This document shows, one piece after another, positions 34,999 through 41,698 of a DNA stretch of 41,698 nt. Source of the DNA: Vallitalea sp. GTDB taxonomy: Bacteria > Bacillota > Clostridia > Lachnospirales > Vallitaleaceae. The position numbers and the translations under genes were made by a program. Location: contig NZ_JAOARO010000007.1 of the NCBI RefSeq assembly GCF_025211055.1, forward strand, positions 1 to 41,698. The letters are read 5' to 3'. Position 1 is the first letter of the stretch. Every line of letters begins with the position of its first letter. The notes beneath the pieces are model-generated. The model did no database searches and was not told the DNA's origin. It saw only the letters and a program-made list of their open reading frames with translations.

Positions 34999-35023
34999 AT
35001 ATATGTGCATATATATGTTAATG
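34999..35023. promoter_or_regulatory. shared dyad element upstream of precursor 1
   Basis: ATATATG-TG-CATATAT (34999-35014) is a perfect 7-2-7 dyad. It continues with a T-T-A-A-T-G tail and lies 50-65 nt before the first precursor start. The same element with the same tail precedes precursor 2 at 35334-35358. It is probably an operator for a shared regulator. Confidence 0.55.
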
Positions 35024-35063
35024 GATTAAAAATCAAAATCATTTATAAAAGGAGGTAAAATGA

Positions 35064-35189
35064 ATGGATAATTTCCAAATAGAATTGGCAATTGTAAAAA
35101 AAGAAGAAGAGGAAAAAGAAAAATGTATGTGTATGTGTGTTAATAGTGTAGGTTATGGTTCTGGTGCAGGAATTTTTGAAGAAGAATAA
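35064..35189 (+). CDS. RiPP precursor peptide 1 (41 residues)
   Basis: Too short for routine gene calling, this ORF starts at ATG 35064, 8 nt after AAGGAGG; an overlapping ATG at 35060 reaches a stop after three codons. The N-terminal leader is MDNFQIELA, followed by a Lys/Glu-rich linker (VKKEEEEKEK). The core carries CMCMC at 21-25, then VNSVGY and the tail GSGAGIFEEE. The second precursor shares the FQ-[IV]-ELA leader, the CxCxC block and the GSGAGI tail. The two are the likely substrates of the radical SAM and YcaO enzymes downstream. Cysteines would be sites for thioether, azoline or thioamide chemistry. The acidic C-terminus may be kept or trimmed. A stem-loop follows at once, which would favour high precursor levels. 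Confidence 0.85.
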   Translation: MDNFQIELAIVKKEEEEKEKCMCMCVNSVGYGSGAGIFEEE

Positions 35190-35193
35190 TAAT

Positions 35194-35223
35194 AGTCTCA
35201 CTCATCAACAGATGGGTGAGACT
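35194..35223 (+). terminator. stem-loop after precursor 1
   Basis: AGTCTCACTCATC (35194-35206) pairs with GATGGGTGAGACT (35211-35223) around an AACA loop, with one G-U pair, 4 nt after the stop codon. There is no T-run behind it, so it may be an mRNA-stabilising end or partial terminator. Confidence 0.65.
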
Positions 35224-35240
35224 ATAGATTAAATGAAAAT

Positions 35241-35259
35241 GGATAACCCTTCCTATAAA
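35241..35259 (+). promoter_or_regulatory. GGATAACCCT box, first copy
   Basis: GGATAACCCT (35241-35250) is followed after 3 nt by TATAAA. The identical 10-mer at 35791-35800 is followed after 2 nt by TATAAT. The repeat next to -10-like sequences suggests a regulator site or an alternative -35. Confidence 0.35.
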
Positions 35260-35333
35260 ATATACAAGGAATAGTGGCTCATAGAGTAATGGTTAGAAGA
35301 TATATTTTGTTAAACAAATTGTAATAATAGAGT

Positions 35334-35358
35334 ATATATGTGCATATATATATTAATG
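35334..35358. promoter_or_regulatory. shared dyad element upstream of precursor 2
   Basis: This second copy of ATATATG-TG-CATATAT (35334-35349) carries the same T-T-A-A-T-G tail. It lies 19 nt upstream of the proposed -35 of precursor 2, which suits an activator site. Confidence 0.55.
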
Positions 35359-35367
35359 ACTTTAGAA

Positions 35368-35396
35368 TTAAACAAATAATAACATTTTGTTATAAT
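35368..35396 (+). promoter_or_regulatory. promoter of precursor 2
   Basis: TTAAAC (35368-35373), a 17-nt spacer and a perfect TATAAT (35391-35396) precede a leader of about 100 nt. The weak -35 fits dependence on an activator at the dyad just upstream. Confidence 0.5.
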
Positions 35397-35501
35397 ATTA
35401 AATAATTATAATTAAATATGTAACTTTATTTAGTTATAAAATGATTCTGAGACATAATTATATTATACATAAATAATCTAAATATGAAAGGGGGTCAATG
35501 A

Positions 35502-35624
35502 ATGGACTTTCAAGTTGAATTAGCAAAGCAAGATAAAGAAAAAGAAAAAGATAAGTGCGCTTGTTTATGTGGTTTAAGTTCTGGCGGCGGTTCTGGTGCA
35601 GGAATCCTTGAAGACGAGGAGTAA
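35502..35624 (+). CDS. RiPP precursor peptide 2 (40 residues)
   Basis: ATG 35502 lies 7 nt after AAAGGGGG; as in precursor 1, an overlapping ATG four bases earlier opens only a very short frame. The leader is MDFQVELAKQ, the linker DKEKEKDK, then CACLC at 19-23, GLSSGGG and the tail SGAGILEDEE. Against precursor 1 the leader start, the charged linker, the three alternating cysteines and the GSGAGI-[FL]-E end are conserved. The residues between cysteines and the Gly/Ser stretch vary, as expected for natural-product cores. A long hairpin follows before the maturase genes. The minus-strand frame across this region is a shadow. Confidence 0.85.
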   Translation: MDFQVELAKQDKEKEKDKCACLCGLSSGGGSGAGILEDEE

Positions 35625-35635
35625 TAATTCTTCAG

Positions 35636-35718
35636 TGGGGTTGCCTTATAATACATTTGTTTTAATGTCAGCTTATCATCTACAATATATGTATTATGAG
35701 ACAGCCCCAATAGTTTTT
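35636..35718 (+). terminator. long stem-loop after precursor 2
   Basis: Arms 35636-35656 (TGGGGTTGCC..) and 35689-35709 (..ACAGCCCCA) pair over about 21 bp with a few mismatches, followed by AGTTTTTG. It probably terminates most precursor transcripts and lets a fraction read into the maturase genes. Confidence 0.7.
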
Positions 35719-35790
35719 GTTGAAAGTAAGACTAGCTTAATTTAAGAGTATATAGCTTTTATAATAAATGATGTTTAAAACTAGTAAACA

Positions 35791-35808
35791 GGATAACCCT
35801 AATATAAT
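35791..35808 (+). promoter_or_regulatory. GGATAACCCT box with TATAAT before the maturase genes
   Basis: GGATAACCCT (35791-35800) and TATAAT (35803-35808) lie 42 nt before the radical SAM start. This could be a separate weak promoter for the processing and export genes. No consensus -35 is visible. Confidence 0.4.
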
Positions 35809-35849
35809 TATAGCAAAAGCTAAGTTTATGAGAAAAAGGGAGTTTTTGT

Positions 35850-37142
35850 ATGAAATTAATATATGATGAAAAAATCATTATAGAGAAATACGATGATGAA
35901 CATTACATAATATATTCTCCATTCAATCACAACTTTCTAAAAGTTAATGAAGCCATGAAAGCTTTGATTGTATATATTATTCATAAGAGGGGGAATGTAG
36001 ACTTATCGGATATAGTTGATTATTTTAAACAATATGATATGAAGTTGATGGAAGAAGAAGTTAAGAAGCAGATAGATATCTTGGTTGAAGCCAAACTATT
36101 TTTTTATAATCGAAGGGATTATATAAAGTCAGAAGTTATAACTCTGGAAGATTATAGATTTCCGCCAGGACAAGAGATAGATATGGTATATATCCATCCA
36201 ACTCTAAGATGTAATTTTAACTGTTCTTATTGCTACAATAAAGCTCTAGCTGCAACACAACAAGAATTGACGACTATACAATGGATTGGGATAATAAATA
36301 AATTGAAAGCACAGGATATTAATTATTTCATTTTCACTGGAGGAGAACCTCTTATGAGAAAAGATCTATTTGATATCATAAAATCAATAAAAGATGATAA
36401 TACAAGAGTAGAGATATTATCAAATGGTTCTCTACTTATGAAACAAGTGGATAAGCTATTACCATTGGTGGATTCTTTTGTAGTCAGTCTTGATAGTCTT
36501 GATATTAAAAAAAATGGTATAAACCGAAGTGAAGTAGGATTTAATAACATAATCAGATTAATAGAATATTTCTCAAAAACAGCACCTAAGAAGCTAAAAA
36601 TAAGATCCGTAATTACTAAGGAAAATGTGGATACTATACAAGCTTTCAATGATGAAATATACCAAAACTATGGAATAAGATGTATTAATGTAAGATTCAT
36701 ACCTAATAATAAAGAAGAAATATCTTTAATGACTGAACCTCCTATGCCAAAAATTGATACAAACAAAAAGTACAAAATGGATATGGGGATAAAAAAATAT
36801 CGATGTGGTGCATGTTCTAACATAATAGCCATAAACCCAGAAGGAGATATATATCCTTGTCAAAGTTTGATGTTACCAGAATTCAAGATAGCCAATATAC
36901 TAGATGAGAATTGGCGTATTCAGTTGGCTGAATCAGAAATAACACAGAAATTTCGAAATATTAAAGTGAATAATATAGATGAATGTAAAGATTGTTCATA
37001 TAGATATATATGTGGAGGAGGATGTCCAGCCATAGCATACAAAGTATATGGAGATCTGAACCATCACATATCATTCTTTTGTGATTATCTTAAAAAGGAA
37101 TCTAATCAAAGATTAAGATTAGCTAAATTCGTATCAAGGTAG
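35850..37142 (+). CDS. radical SAM/SPASM peptide maturase with PqqD-like N-terminus
   Basis: This has 430 residues. Residues 1-90 resemble a PqqD-type winged leader-binding domain (FNHNFLKVNEAMKALI, then a Glu/Lys helix). The radical SAM site is CNFNCSYC at Cys121, Cys125 and Cys128, with GGEP at 164-167 for SAM binding. The C-terminal SPASM domain has cysteines 319, 322, 337, 379, 382, 388, 392 and 411, enough for two auxiliary Fe-S clusters. Such enzymes make thioether or carbon-carbon links in peptides. The likely substrate is the CxCxC precursor pair just upstream, recognised through FQ-[IV]-ELA. AAAGGGAG precedes the ATG, and the YcaO gene follows after 23 nt. The bond it forms cannot be predicted. 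Confidence 0.9.
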   Translation: MKLIYDEKIIIEKYDDEHYIIYSPFNHNFLKVNEAMKALIVYIIHKRGNVDLSDIVDYFKQYDMKLMEEEVKKQIDILVEAKLFFYNRRDYIKSEVITLEDYRFPPGQEIDMVYIHPTLRCNFNCSYCYNKALAATQQELTTIQWIGIINKLKAQDINYFIFTGGEPLMRKDLFDIIKSIKDDNTRVEILSNGSLLMKQVDKLLPLVDSFVVSLDSLDIKKNGINRSEVGFNNIIRLIEYFSKTAPKKLKIRSVITKENVDTIQAFNDEIYQNYGIRCINVRFIPNNKEEISLMTEPPMPKIDTNKKYKMDMGIKKYRCGACSNIIAINPEGDIYPCQSLMLPEFKIANILDENWRIQLAESEITQKFRNIKVNNIDECKDCSYRYICGGGCPAIAYKVYGDLNHHISFFCDYLKKESNQRLRLAKFVSR

Positions 37143-37165
37143 TAATTAACTTAAGGAGTGGTGAT

Positions 37166-38995
37166 ATGTCTGCATTAAGTGCTAATAAATATAAAGAAGA
37201 TAAACCAGCTAATACTGTAAATGGCATAAAAAATATACTTGACAATATAGGTATTGAATTAGATGAAGGAATACACCTTAATTCTGCTAAAGAATTTCAT
37301 TCTATACATCTAAGAGTTAAAGGAGCAAATATATTAAATGTAAATGGCAAAGGTACAACTTATGAATATGCACTAGCAAGTGCGTATGGAGAATTCATGG
37401 AAAGACTTCAGAATAAAGCATTATATCATTATAAGATAGATTTATGTGATGAGAGTAAAAAGTATCTTGGATTCTATAATTCAACTGATGAAAAATATCT
37501 TAGTATTGAAGAGTTTTTATCTAGTGAGAAGGATTTGGTATATAGATTATTCAATACTCATAATAATGATAAGGAGAAAATTGAAGTTCTAAGAGATCTT
37601 ACATTTATGACTCCAGATGAGTATTCCTGTGATTTTGTATGTATTCCATTTTATAATATAAATACCAACAAATTAAATTATGTACCTCTTAACATAATAG
37701 ATATTTGTTACTGTTCTAATGGGATGAGTGCAGGTAATACAATAGAAGAGGGATTGGTTCAAGGTCTTTCAGAAATTGTTGAGAGATATGTTAATAAGAA
37801 AATTCATCAAGAAAAAATAACCCCTCCTACTATTCCTATGAGTTATCTAAAGAAGTTTCCTTTGCCATATAAGATGATTGAGCGAATAGAGGAGATTGAA
37901 AACTATAAGGTAATAATAAAGGATTGTTCCCTTGGTGGAAAATTTCCTGTAGTAGGATTAATCATAATAGATAAGAATACTCAAAAGTATTTTTGCAAAT
38001 TTGGTTGTCATCCAGTTTTTGAAATAGCCCTGGAAAGAACTTTAACAGAATTATTGCAGGGAAAACGTTTAGAAAACATATTTGATATGGTTAGTTTTTC
38101 TTATATAAATAAAAAGATAGAGGTTAAAGAAAACTACGATAGCATATTTATCAATGGGGCAGGTTACTACCCAACAGAATATTTTGGTGATGAATTCAGT
38201 TATCCTTTTGTAGGTATAAAAGATAACTCTAAATTGAACAATAAAGAAATGCTTGGATATCTAATTAACCTTATAACCCAAGAGGGGTTTGAGATATTGG
38301 TGCGAGATGTTTCATATTTGGATTTTCCTTCATTTAATATTATTGTTCCTGGTATGAGCGAGATTAACGAATTAAACAAAGAGAATATAAATGAAGCTAA
38401 AATACATCATAATATTAGACAAAAATTAAAAAATCTTAATAATCTAATAGATGAGGATGTAGAAGAAATAGTCACATATATGAAAAAGAAATACTATACT
38501 AATCAAGATACAATAGTCAATCTTTTGAGAGTTCCCCTTGATGATTCTTTTTCTTATAACAATCTAAGAACAGACTTGTTTTATGCTTGTATGCTTTACA
38601 AAGTAGAAAGATATGAAGAAGCATATAACGAGTTGAATAAATTTGTAAAGTATCTTAAAAAGAAAACAAACATCAATAAAATGGCTTTGGATTATTATAA
38701 ATGTTGTAGAGATTATATTGGAGGCAGAGCAAAAGAACAGGATGAAACTCTTGTTAAGAGTATATTGGAAAAATTCTATTCGGAAGATATGGTAGACAAA
38801 GTTATAGAAGATTTGTGCAATCCAAAAGATATATTCAAATATCATAGTGTATTAAAATGCTTTGAATGTGATAAGTGTAATCTAAAAGAAAAGTGTTCCT
38901 ATGACAAAATAATGAGTATTCATAAAAAATTAAAAGAACGACAAATAGCAGCTAATATTAATCAAATGAATTCATTTGTAAAATTACTTGAGTGA
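37166..38995 (+). CDS. YcaO-domain peptide maturase with four-cysteine C-terminus
   Basis: This has 609 residues. The YcaO ATP site is visible as EYALASAYGEFMERLQ (Glu76, Glu79, Arg80), EEGLVQGLSEIVERYV (Glu194-Arg207) and ALERTLTELLQGK. YcaO enzymes phosphorylate a peptide amide oxygen to form azolines or thioamides. No E1-like cyclodehydratase partner and no TfuA is encoded here, so either the radical SAM enzyme's leader-binding domain helps or the chemistry differs. After the core, a helical repeat-like part is followed by C565-x2-C568-x2-C571-x5-C577, which looks like a metal or Fe-S site. That is not usual for YcaO proteins I know. A ribosome site AAGGAGTGG is present. It is the second enzyme of the operon. 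Confidence 0.88.
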   Translation: MSALSANKYKEDKPANTVNGIKNILDNIGIELDEGIHLNSAKEFHSIHLRVKGANILNVNGKGTTYEYALASAYGEFMERLQNKALYHYKIDLCDESKKYLGFYNSTDEKYLSIEEFLSSEKDLVYRLFNTHNNDKEKIEVLRDLTFMTPDEYSCDFVCIPFYNINTNKLNYVPLNIIDICYCSNGMSAGNTIEEGLVQGLSEIVERYVNKKIHQEKITPPTIPMSYLKKFPLPYKMIERIEEIENYKVIIKDCSLGGKFPVVGLIIIDKNTQKYFCKFGCHPVFEIALERTLTELLQGKRLENIFDMVSFSYINKKIEVKENYDSIFINGAGYYPTEYFGDEFSYPFVGIKDNSKLNNKEMLGYLINLITQEGFEILVRDVSYLDFPSFNIIVPGMSEINELNKENINEAKIHHNIRQKLKNLNNLIDEDVEEIVTYMKKKYYTNQDTIVNLLRVPLDDSFSYNNLRTDLFYACMLYKVERYEEAYNELNKFVKYLKKKTNINKMALDYYKCCRDYIGGRAKEQDETLVKSILEKFYSEDMVDKVIEDLCNPKDIFKYHSVLKCFECDKCNLKEKCSYDKIMSIHKKLKERQIAANINQMNSFVKLLE

Positions 38996-39023
38996 TAGTC
39001 GCTTATAGAAAAGAAGGTGTGAT

Positions 39024-40715
39024 ATGAACACGATTATTAATCATATGAAAAGATATAAAAAGTACATAGTATTAACAATCCTATTAATATGTATCCAGAC
39101 CTTATTAAATTTTATTGGTCCATTAATAATAAGGGAAATACTGACTAATGTAGAAATTGATAAACAAAGTAATATAATATATTATTTTGTTATATTTTTG
39201 GCAGCATTAATCACAATATATATATTAAAAATTATATCAAGCTTTATTTATACTAGATTCGCATTAAAATTTAAAGTTGATGAAAGCAAAAATATGTATC
39301 ATAATCTATTCAAAATAAAATTTTCTTTTATAAGCAAGTTTGAACCATCCTATTTTATTACTCGTATAAAACAAGCTGTAGATAATCTTTTTAATCTGTT
39401 GGGAGATAAGGTTTCCAGAGCGGCTATAGCTACTCTGACAATAATTATTTCTTTGTATTTTGTAATGAATGTAAGTATTTATTTAGTTGTCTTATTCGTA
39501 ATATTATCGATACTTAATTTCTATGGATACAAAGGCATAAATAATAAGTTGAAAGAAGATAGTAGCAAATTACAAAAAACTTGTGCTGAAAATTTTAAGA
39601 ACATAATTAATGTAGTGCAGAATATTGAACAGATTAAACAAATAGGGGAGTATTCAGGTTTTGTGAATATGACGGGCAGGTATGTTCACAAAATAGAAAA
39701 AGAGAACAATAAGCTTTTGCTTAAATCAAATGTAATCAGTGTAGTGCTTGGATTTATAATAGATATAATAAAAAATTCTGTTTTGCTATTATCCATATAT
39801 CTGTATTTCAAAGAGCAGATTATATTTGCGGATATAATTTTCATCAACATGATATTGAATATATATTTCTCAGCTTTAACTGATTTGAAAAATATAAATA
39901 TTAGCCTTAGAGATGTCAGAGCATCCATGAAATTCATTAACGAAGAATTATTAGATAATTTGGAAGAACAAAATTCTGTAGTAGAATTAAATACTATTGA
40001 TGATATAAAATTCAATATTAATGAATTTGGATATGACAATGAAAAAAGCATATTAAAGGATATAGATTTCAAGATAAACAAGAAAGATAAAGTAGCACTT
40101 GTTGGTGAATCAGGTAGTGGTAAATCAACATTAATAAAACTATTGTTGAATCTGTATGATTTTAATGATATATATATAAATAATATACCAATAGAAAGAT
40201 ATGAATTAAAGTCTATCAGAAGAAAAATATATGTAATCAGTCAGAATACTTATATGTTTCCAGGAAGCATCAAAGATAATATTGTGGTAGGTATGAATAA
40301 TTATGAAGAAGATAAATTAGATAAAATACTTGATTATTCATTTTTGGAACCTTTCAAATCATTACCTGAGGGTTTAGATACGCCAATTAGAGAAAAAGGA
40401 CTTAATTTTTCAGGTGGACAAAAACAAAAAATAGTTATTGCTAGAATGCTCATGTATGATCCTGACGTCATAATTTTTGACGAATCCACTTCGGCTCTTG
40501 ACAGTAATTCCGAAGATACTATATTTAATGATATTGAGGATTTCCTCAAAAATAAAACAGTAATAAAAGTTTCTCATAGATTATCATCTGTGCAGAATTC
40601 AGATTATATAGTTGTTTTAAAGGATGGTAAAGTGGAATCAATAGGTAATCATGATGAGTTATTAGAAAAAAGTAAAGAATATAAACGATTGTTTACGAGA
40701 CAAATTACAAACTAG
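39024..40715 (+). CDS. ABC exporter for the modified peptide, fused permease/ATPase
   Basis: This has 563 residues: a six-helix membrane domain from residue 13 and an ATPase with Walker A GESGSGKST, signature FSGGQKQKIVIARML, Walker B VIIFDESTSALD and H-loop SHRLSS. There is no N-terminal C39 peptidase domain, so leader removal must be done by another enzyme. It starts 28 nt after the YcaO gene with AAGAAGGTG upstream, and the protease follows after 17 nt. It should export the finished peptide as a homodimer and may give self-protection. It is not closely similar to the ABC pair at 2991-6525. Confidence 0.88.
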   Translation: MNTIINHMKRYKKYIVLTILLICIQTLLNFIGPLIIREILTNVEIDKQSNIIYYFVIFLAALITIYILKIISSFIYTRFALKFKVDESKNMYHNLFKIKFSFISKFEPSYFITRIKQAVDNLFNLLGDKVSRAAIATLTIIISLYFVMNVSIYLVVLFVILSILNFYGYKGINNKLKEDSSKLQKTCAENFKNIINVVQNIEQIKQIGEYSGFVNMTGRYVHKIEKENNKLLLKSNVISVVLGFIIDIIKNSVLLLSIYLYFKEQIIFADIIFINMILNIYFSALTDLKNINISLRDVRASMKFINEELLDNLEEQNSVVELNTIDDIKFNINEFGYDNEKSILKDIDFKINKKDKVALVGESGSGKSTLIKLLLNLYDFNDIYINNIPIERYELKSIRRKIYVISQNTYMFPGSIKDNIVVGMNNYEEDKLDKILDYSFLEPFKSLPEGLDTPIREKGLNFSGGQKQKIVIARMLMYDPDVIIFDESTSALDSNSEDTIFNDIEDFLKNKTVIKVSHRLSSVQNSDYIVVLKDGKVESIGNHDELLEKSKEYKRLFTRQITN

Positions 40716-40732
40716 ACCAAAAGGAGAAGAAT

Positions 40733-41503
40733 ATGCCTGATCTACAAAGTTATTTAGACAATGTTTCAAGAATACAATTGGAAATGCAGGCTATACATCC
40801 TCTATATAAGAGAAACTATCCTTTAATTATTGTTAAGGATGACGAGGGTTATATTTATGATAAGAAAGATCATGAAAGCTATTGTTTCATAAAAAAATTC
40901 AGATTTTCTATCCATGTTTTAGATGATATAGCTGCATGTTTCTGCCTTAATGATTATTATAACAAGTTTTGCTGTTTCATAGGGTATGAATTATTAGATA
41001 AAGAGATATTCCCAATACTTTGTCTGCATGAAATGGTTCATTGTTATCAAGGAGTAGAAGCTGAAGAAGAGTTAAAAAAGAAATTAATGATATATGATGA
41101 AAATTCGCCTATGTGGGAAGTTGATTATCCATTTAATTATGGTGATAAGAACTTTGTGAAATTATTTGATGAGTATCTGTATTCACTTAGTAATGAGGAT
41201 ATTAGCCAAGTCATAGAGAAAAGAAAAACATTATTAGATAACCTTAATGATGATGATAGGGAATTTATTATATGGCAGGAATGGAAGGAAGGACTAGCTA
41301 GATTTTTAGAAAATAGAGCTAGGGAACATATTGGGATAAAAAACAATATTAAAGGAGCCAAGAAACCTTATTCCAGGATTTCTTTTTATAGGTCAGGGGA
41401 TTTGATTATAAGTTACATTTGCAAACATAAGCCCCAATTAACAAAAGATATAAGAAGATTGTTTGAAGTTTTATACAAAAACAAATCAATTGAATATTGG
41501 TAA
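40733..41503 (+). CDS. HExxH zinc metalloprotease, candidate leader peptidase
   Basis: This 256-residue soluble protein has no signal peptide. The zinc site is LCLHEMVHCYQG, with His99, Glu100 and His103. A later WKEGLARFLENRA (Glu186 in E-G-L-A) has the form of the third zinc ligand of gluzincin peptidases. I do not know the family. As the last gene of the RiPP operon it is the natural candidate to cut the leader from the two precursors, since the exporter lacks a peptidase domain. The cut could fall in the Lys/Glu-rich linker before the cysteines. AGGAGAAG precedes the ATG, and a perfect hairpin terminator follows. It could instead cleave another protein, for example a regulator. Confidence 0.7.
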   Translation: MPDLQSYLDNVSRIQLEMQAIHPLYKRNYPLIIVKDDEGYIYDKKDHESYCFIKKFRFSIHVLDDIAACFCLNDYYNKFCCFIGYELLDKEIFPILCLHEMVHCYQGVEAEEELKKKLMIYDENSPMWEVDYPFNYGDKNFVKLFDEYLYSLSNEDISQVIEKRKTLLDNLNDDDREFIIWQEWKEGLARFLENRAREHIGIKNNIKGAKKPYSRISFYRSGDLIISYICKHKPQLTKDIRRLFEVLYKNKSIEYW

Positions 41504-41523
41504 AGTGCTTTATCAAAGCTATT

Positions 41524-41561
41524 GGAGTCTATAGATAACATAAAATCTATAGACTCCTTTT
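41524..41561 (+). terminator. rho-independent terminator of the RiPP operon
   Basis: GGAGTCTATAGAT (41524-41536) pairs perfectly with ATCTATAGACTCC (41545-41557) around an 8-nt loop, followed by TTTT. Confidence 0.88.
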
Positions 41562-41588
41562 AAATTACAGGGGCGTGGTCTAACTCCA

Positions 41589-41602
41589 CCGTCTTTAGAC
41601 GG
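41589..41602 (+). mobile_element. subterminal hairpin of an IS200/IS605-type element (left end)
   Basis: CCGTCTTTAGACGG forms a 5-bp stem with a short loop, 62 nt before a TnpA-like start and just after the operon terminator. IS200/IS605 ends carry such subterminal hairpins instead of inverted repeats. The exact element boundary, perhaps near 41570, cannot be read without the right end. Confidence 0.5.
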
Positions 41603-41663
41603 TATACGCTTTTAGCCTTATTATTATTGTAAAATGTCCATACTTTAGCTAGAGGTGATAAGT

Positions 41664-41698
41664 ATGGAGAGTTATAACAGAAGTAGTCATGCTATATA
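41664..41698 (+). CDS. tnpA: start of an IS200/IS605 TnpA-like transposase (runs off the window)
   Basis: Only eleven codons are visible: MESYNRSSHAI, with AGAGGTGATA upstream. IS200/IS605 Y1 transposases typically begin M-x-x-Y-x-R-x-x-H-[AS]-[VI]-Y. Together with the hairpin just before it, this makes a TnpA gene likely. The catalytic HUH motif and tyrosine lie outside the window, so activity cannot be judged. Confidence 0.6.
   Translation, partial: MESYNRSSHAI

Noticed and set aside
35001..35400. CRISPR-like repetition from the twice-occurring AT-rich elements
   Set aside because: There are only two copies 335 nt apart with a gene between; the arrangement is that of promoter elements, not an array.
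35510..35710. 66-residue minus-strand frame across precursor 2
   Set aside because: It is antisense to the precursor and to its hairpin, and has no ribosome site or family resemblance.

Overview
This 41.7 kb window is AT-rich and gene-dense, with strong AGGAGG-type ribosome binding sites, TTG starts, a YesM/YesN-type two-component pair, a CUT1 sugar importer and a large CoA-dehydratase-type activase. This points to an anaerobic Clostridia-class Firmicute. A Vallitalea-like polysaccharide degrader is my guess, but nothing here fixes the genus.

Region 1 (1-2.6 kb) is the right end of a polymorphic-toxin locus: the C-terminal part of a toxin, one probable and one possible immunity gene, then a decayed transposase. 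Region 2 (2.9-7.4 kb) is a heterodimeric ABC exporter pair with a 16-bp palindrome in front, followed by an alpha/beta hydrolase.

Region 3 (7.4-21.8 kb) is a sulfated-carbohydrate utilisation locus. It holds three cysteine-type sulfatases, a GH97 glycosidase, a CUT1 ABC importer (lipoprotein plus two permeases), a sensor kinase/AraC-type response regulator pair and a one-component AraC regulator. None of the sulfatases nor the GH97 has a signal peptide, so the scheme is import of intact sulfated oligosaccharides followed by desulfation and hydrolysis in the cytoplasm. The gap before GH97 contains copied debris of both the AraC gene and the sensor kinase gene.

Region 4 (21.8-30.2 kb) holds an FAD oxidoreductase and a BenE-type transporter divergent from a GntR/FCD regulator. 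Next come two DUF5692-like membrane proteins enclosing an APC-type amino-acid permease and a metallophosphoesterase. Region 5 (30.2-34.9 kb) holds an AraC pseudogene, a 1331-residue two-module CoA-dehydratase-type activase and a methyltransferase fragment.

Region 6 (35.0-41.56 kb) is the most interesting part: a compact RiPP (ribosomally made, modified peptide) cluster. Two tiny precursor genes encode 41 and 40 residues with a shared leader start, a CxCxC motif and a GSGAGI(F/L)E tail. Each is preceded by the same ATATATG-TG-CATATAT dyad and followed by a stem-loop. Then come a radical SAM/SPASM maturase with a PqqD-like N-terminus, a YcaO enzyme with an extra four-cysteine C-terminus, an ABC exporter lacking a C39 peptidase, and a HExxH metalloprotease that could be the missing leader peptidase. 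A terminator closes the operon, and an IS200/IS605-type element begins at the right edge. I know of no described RiPP class with exactly this set, but I could not search.

No tRNA, rRNA or CRISPR array was seen.
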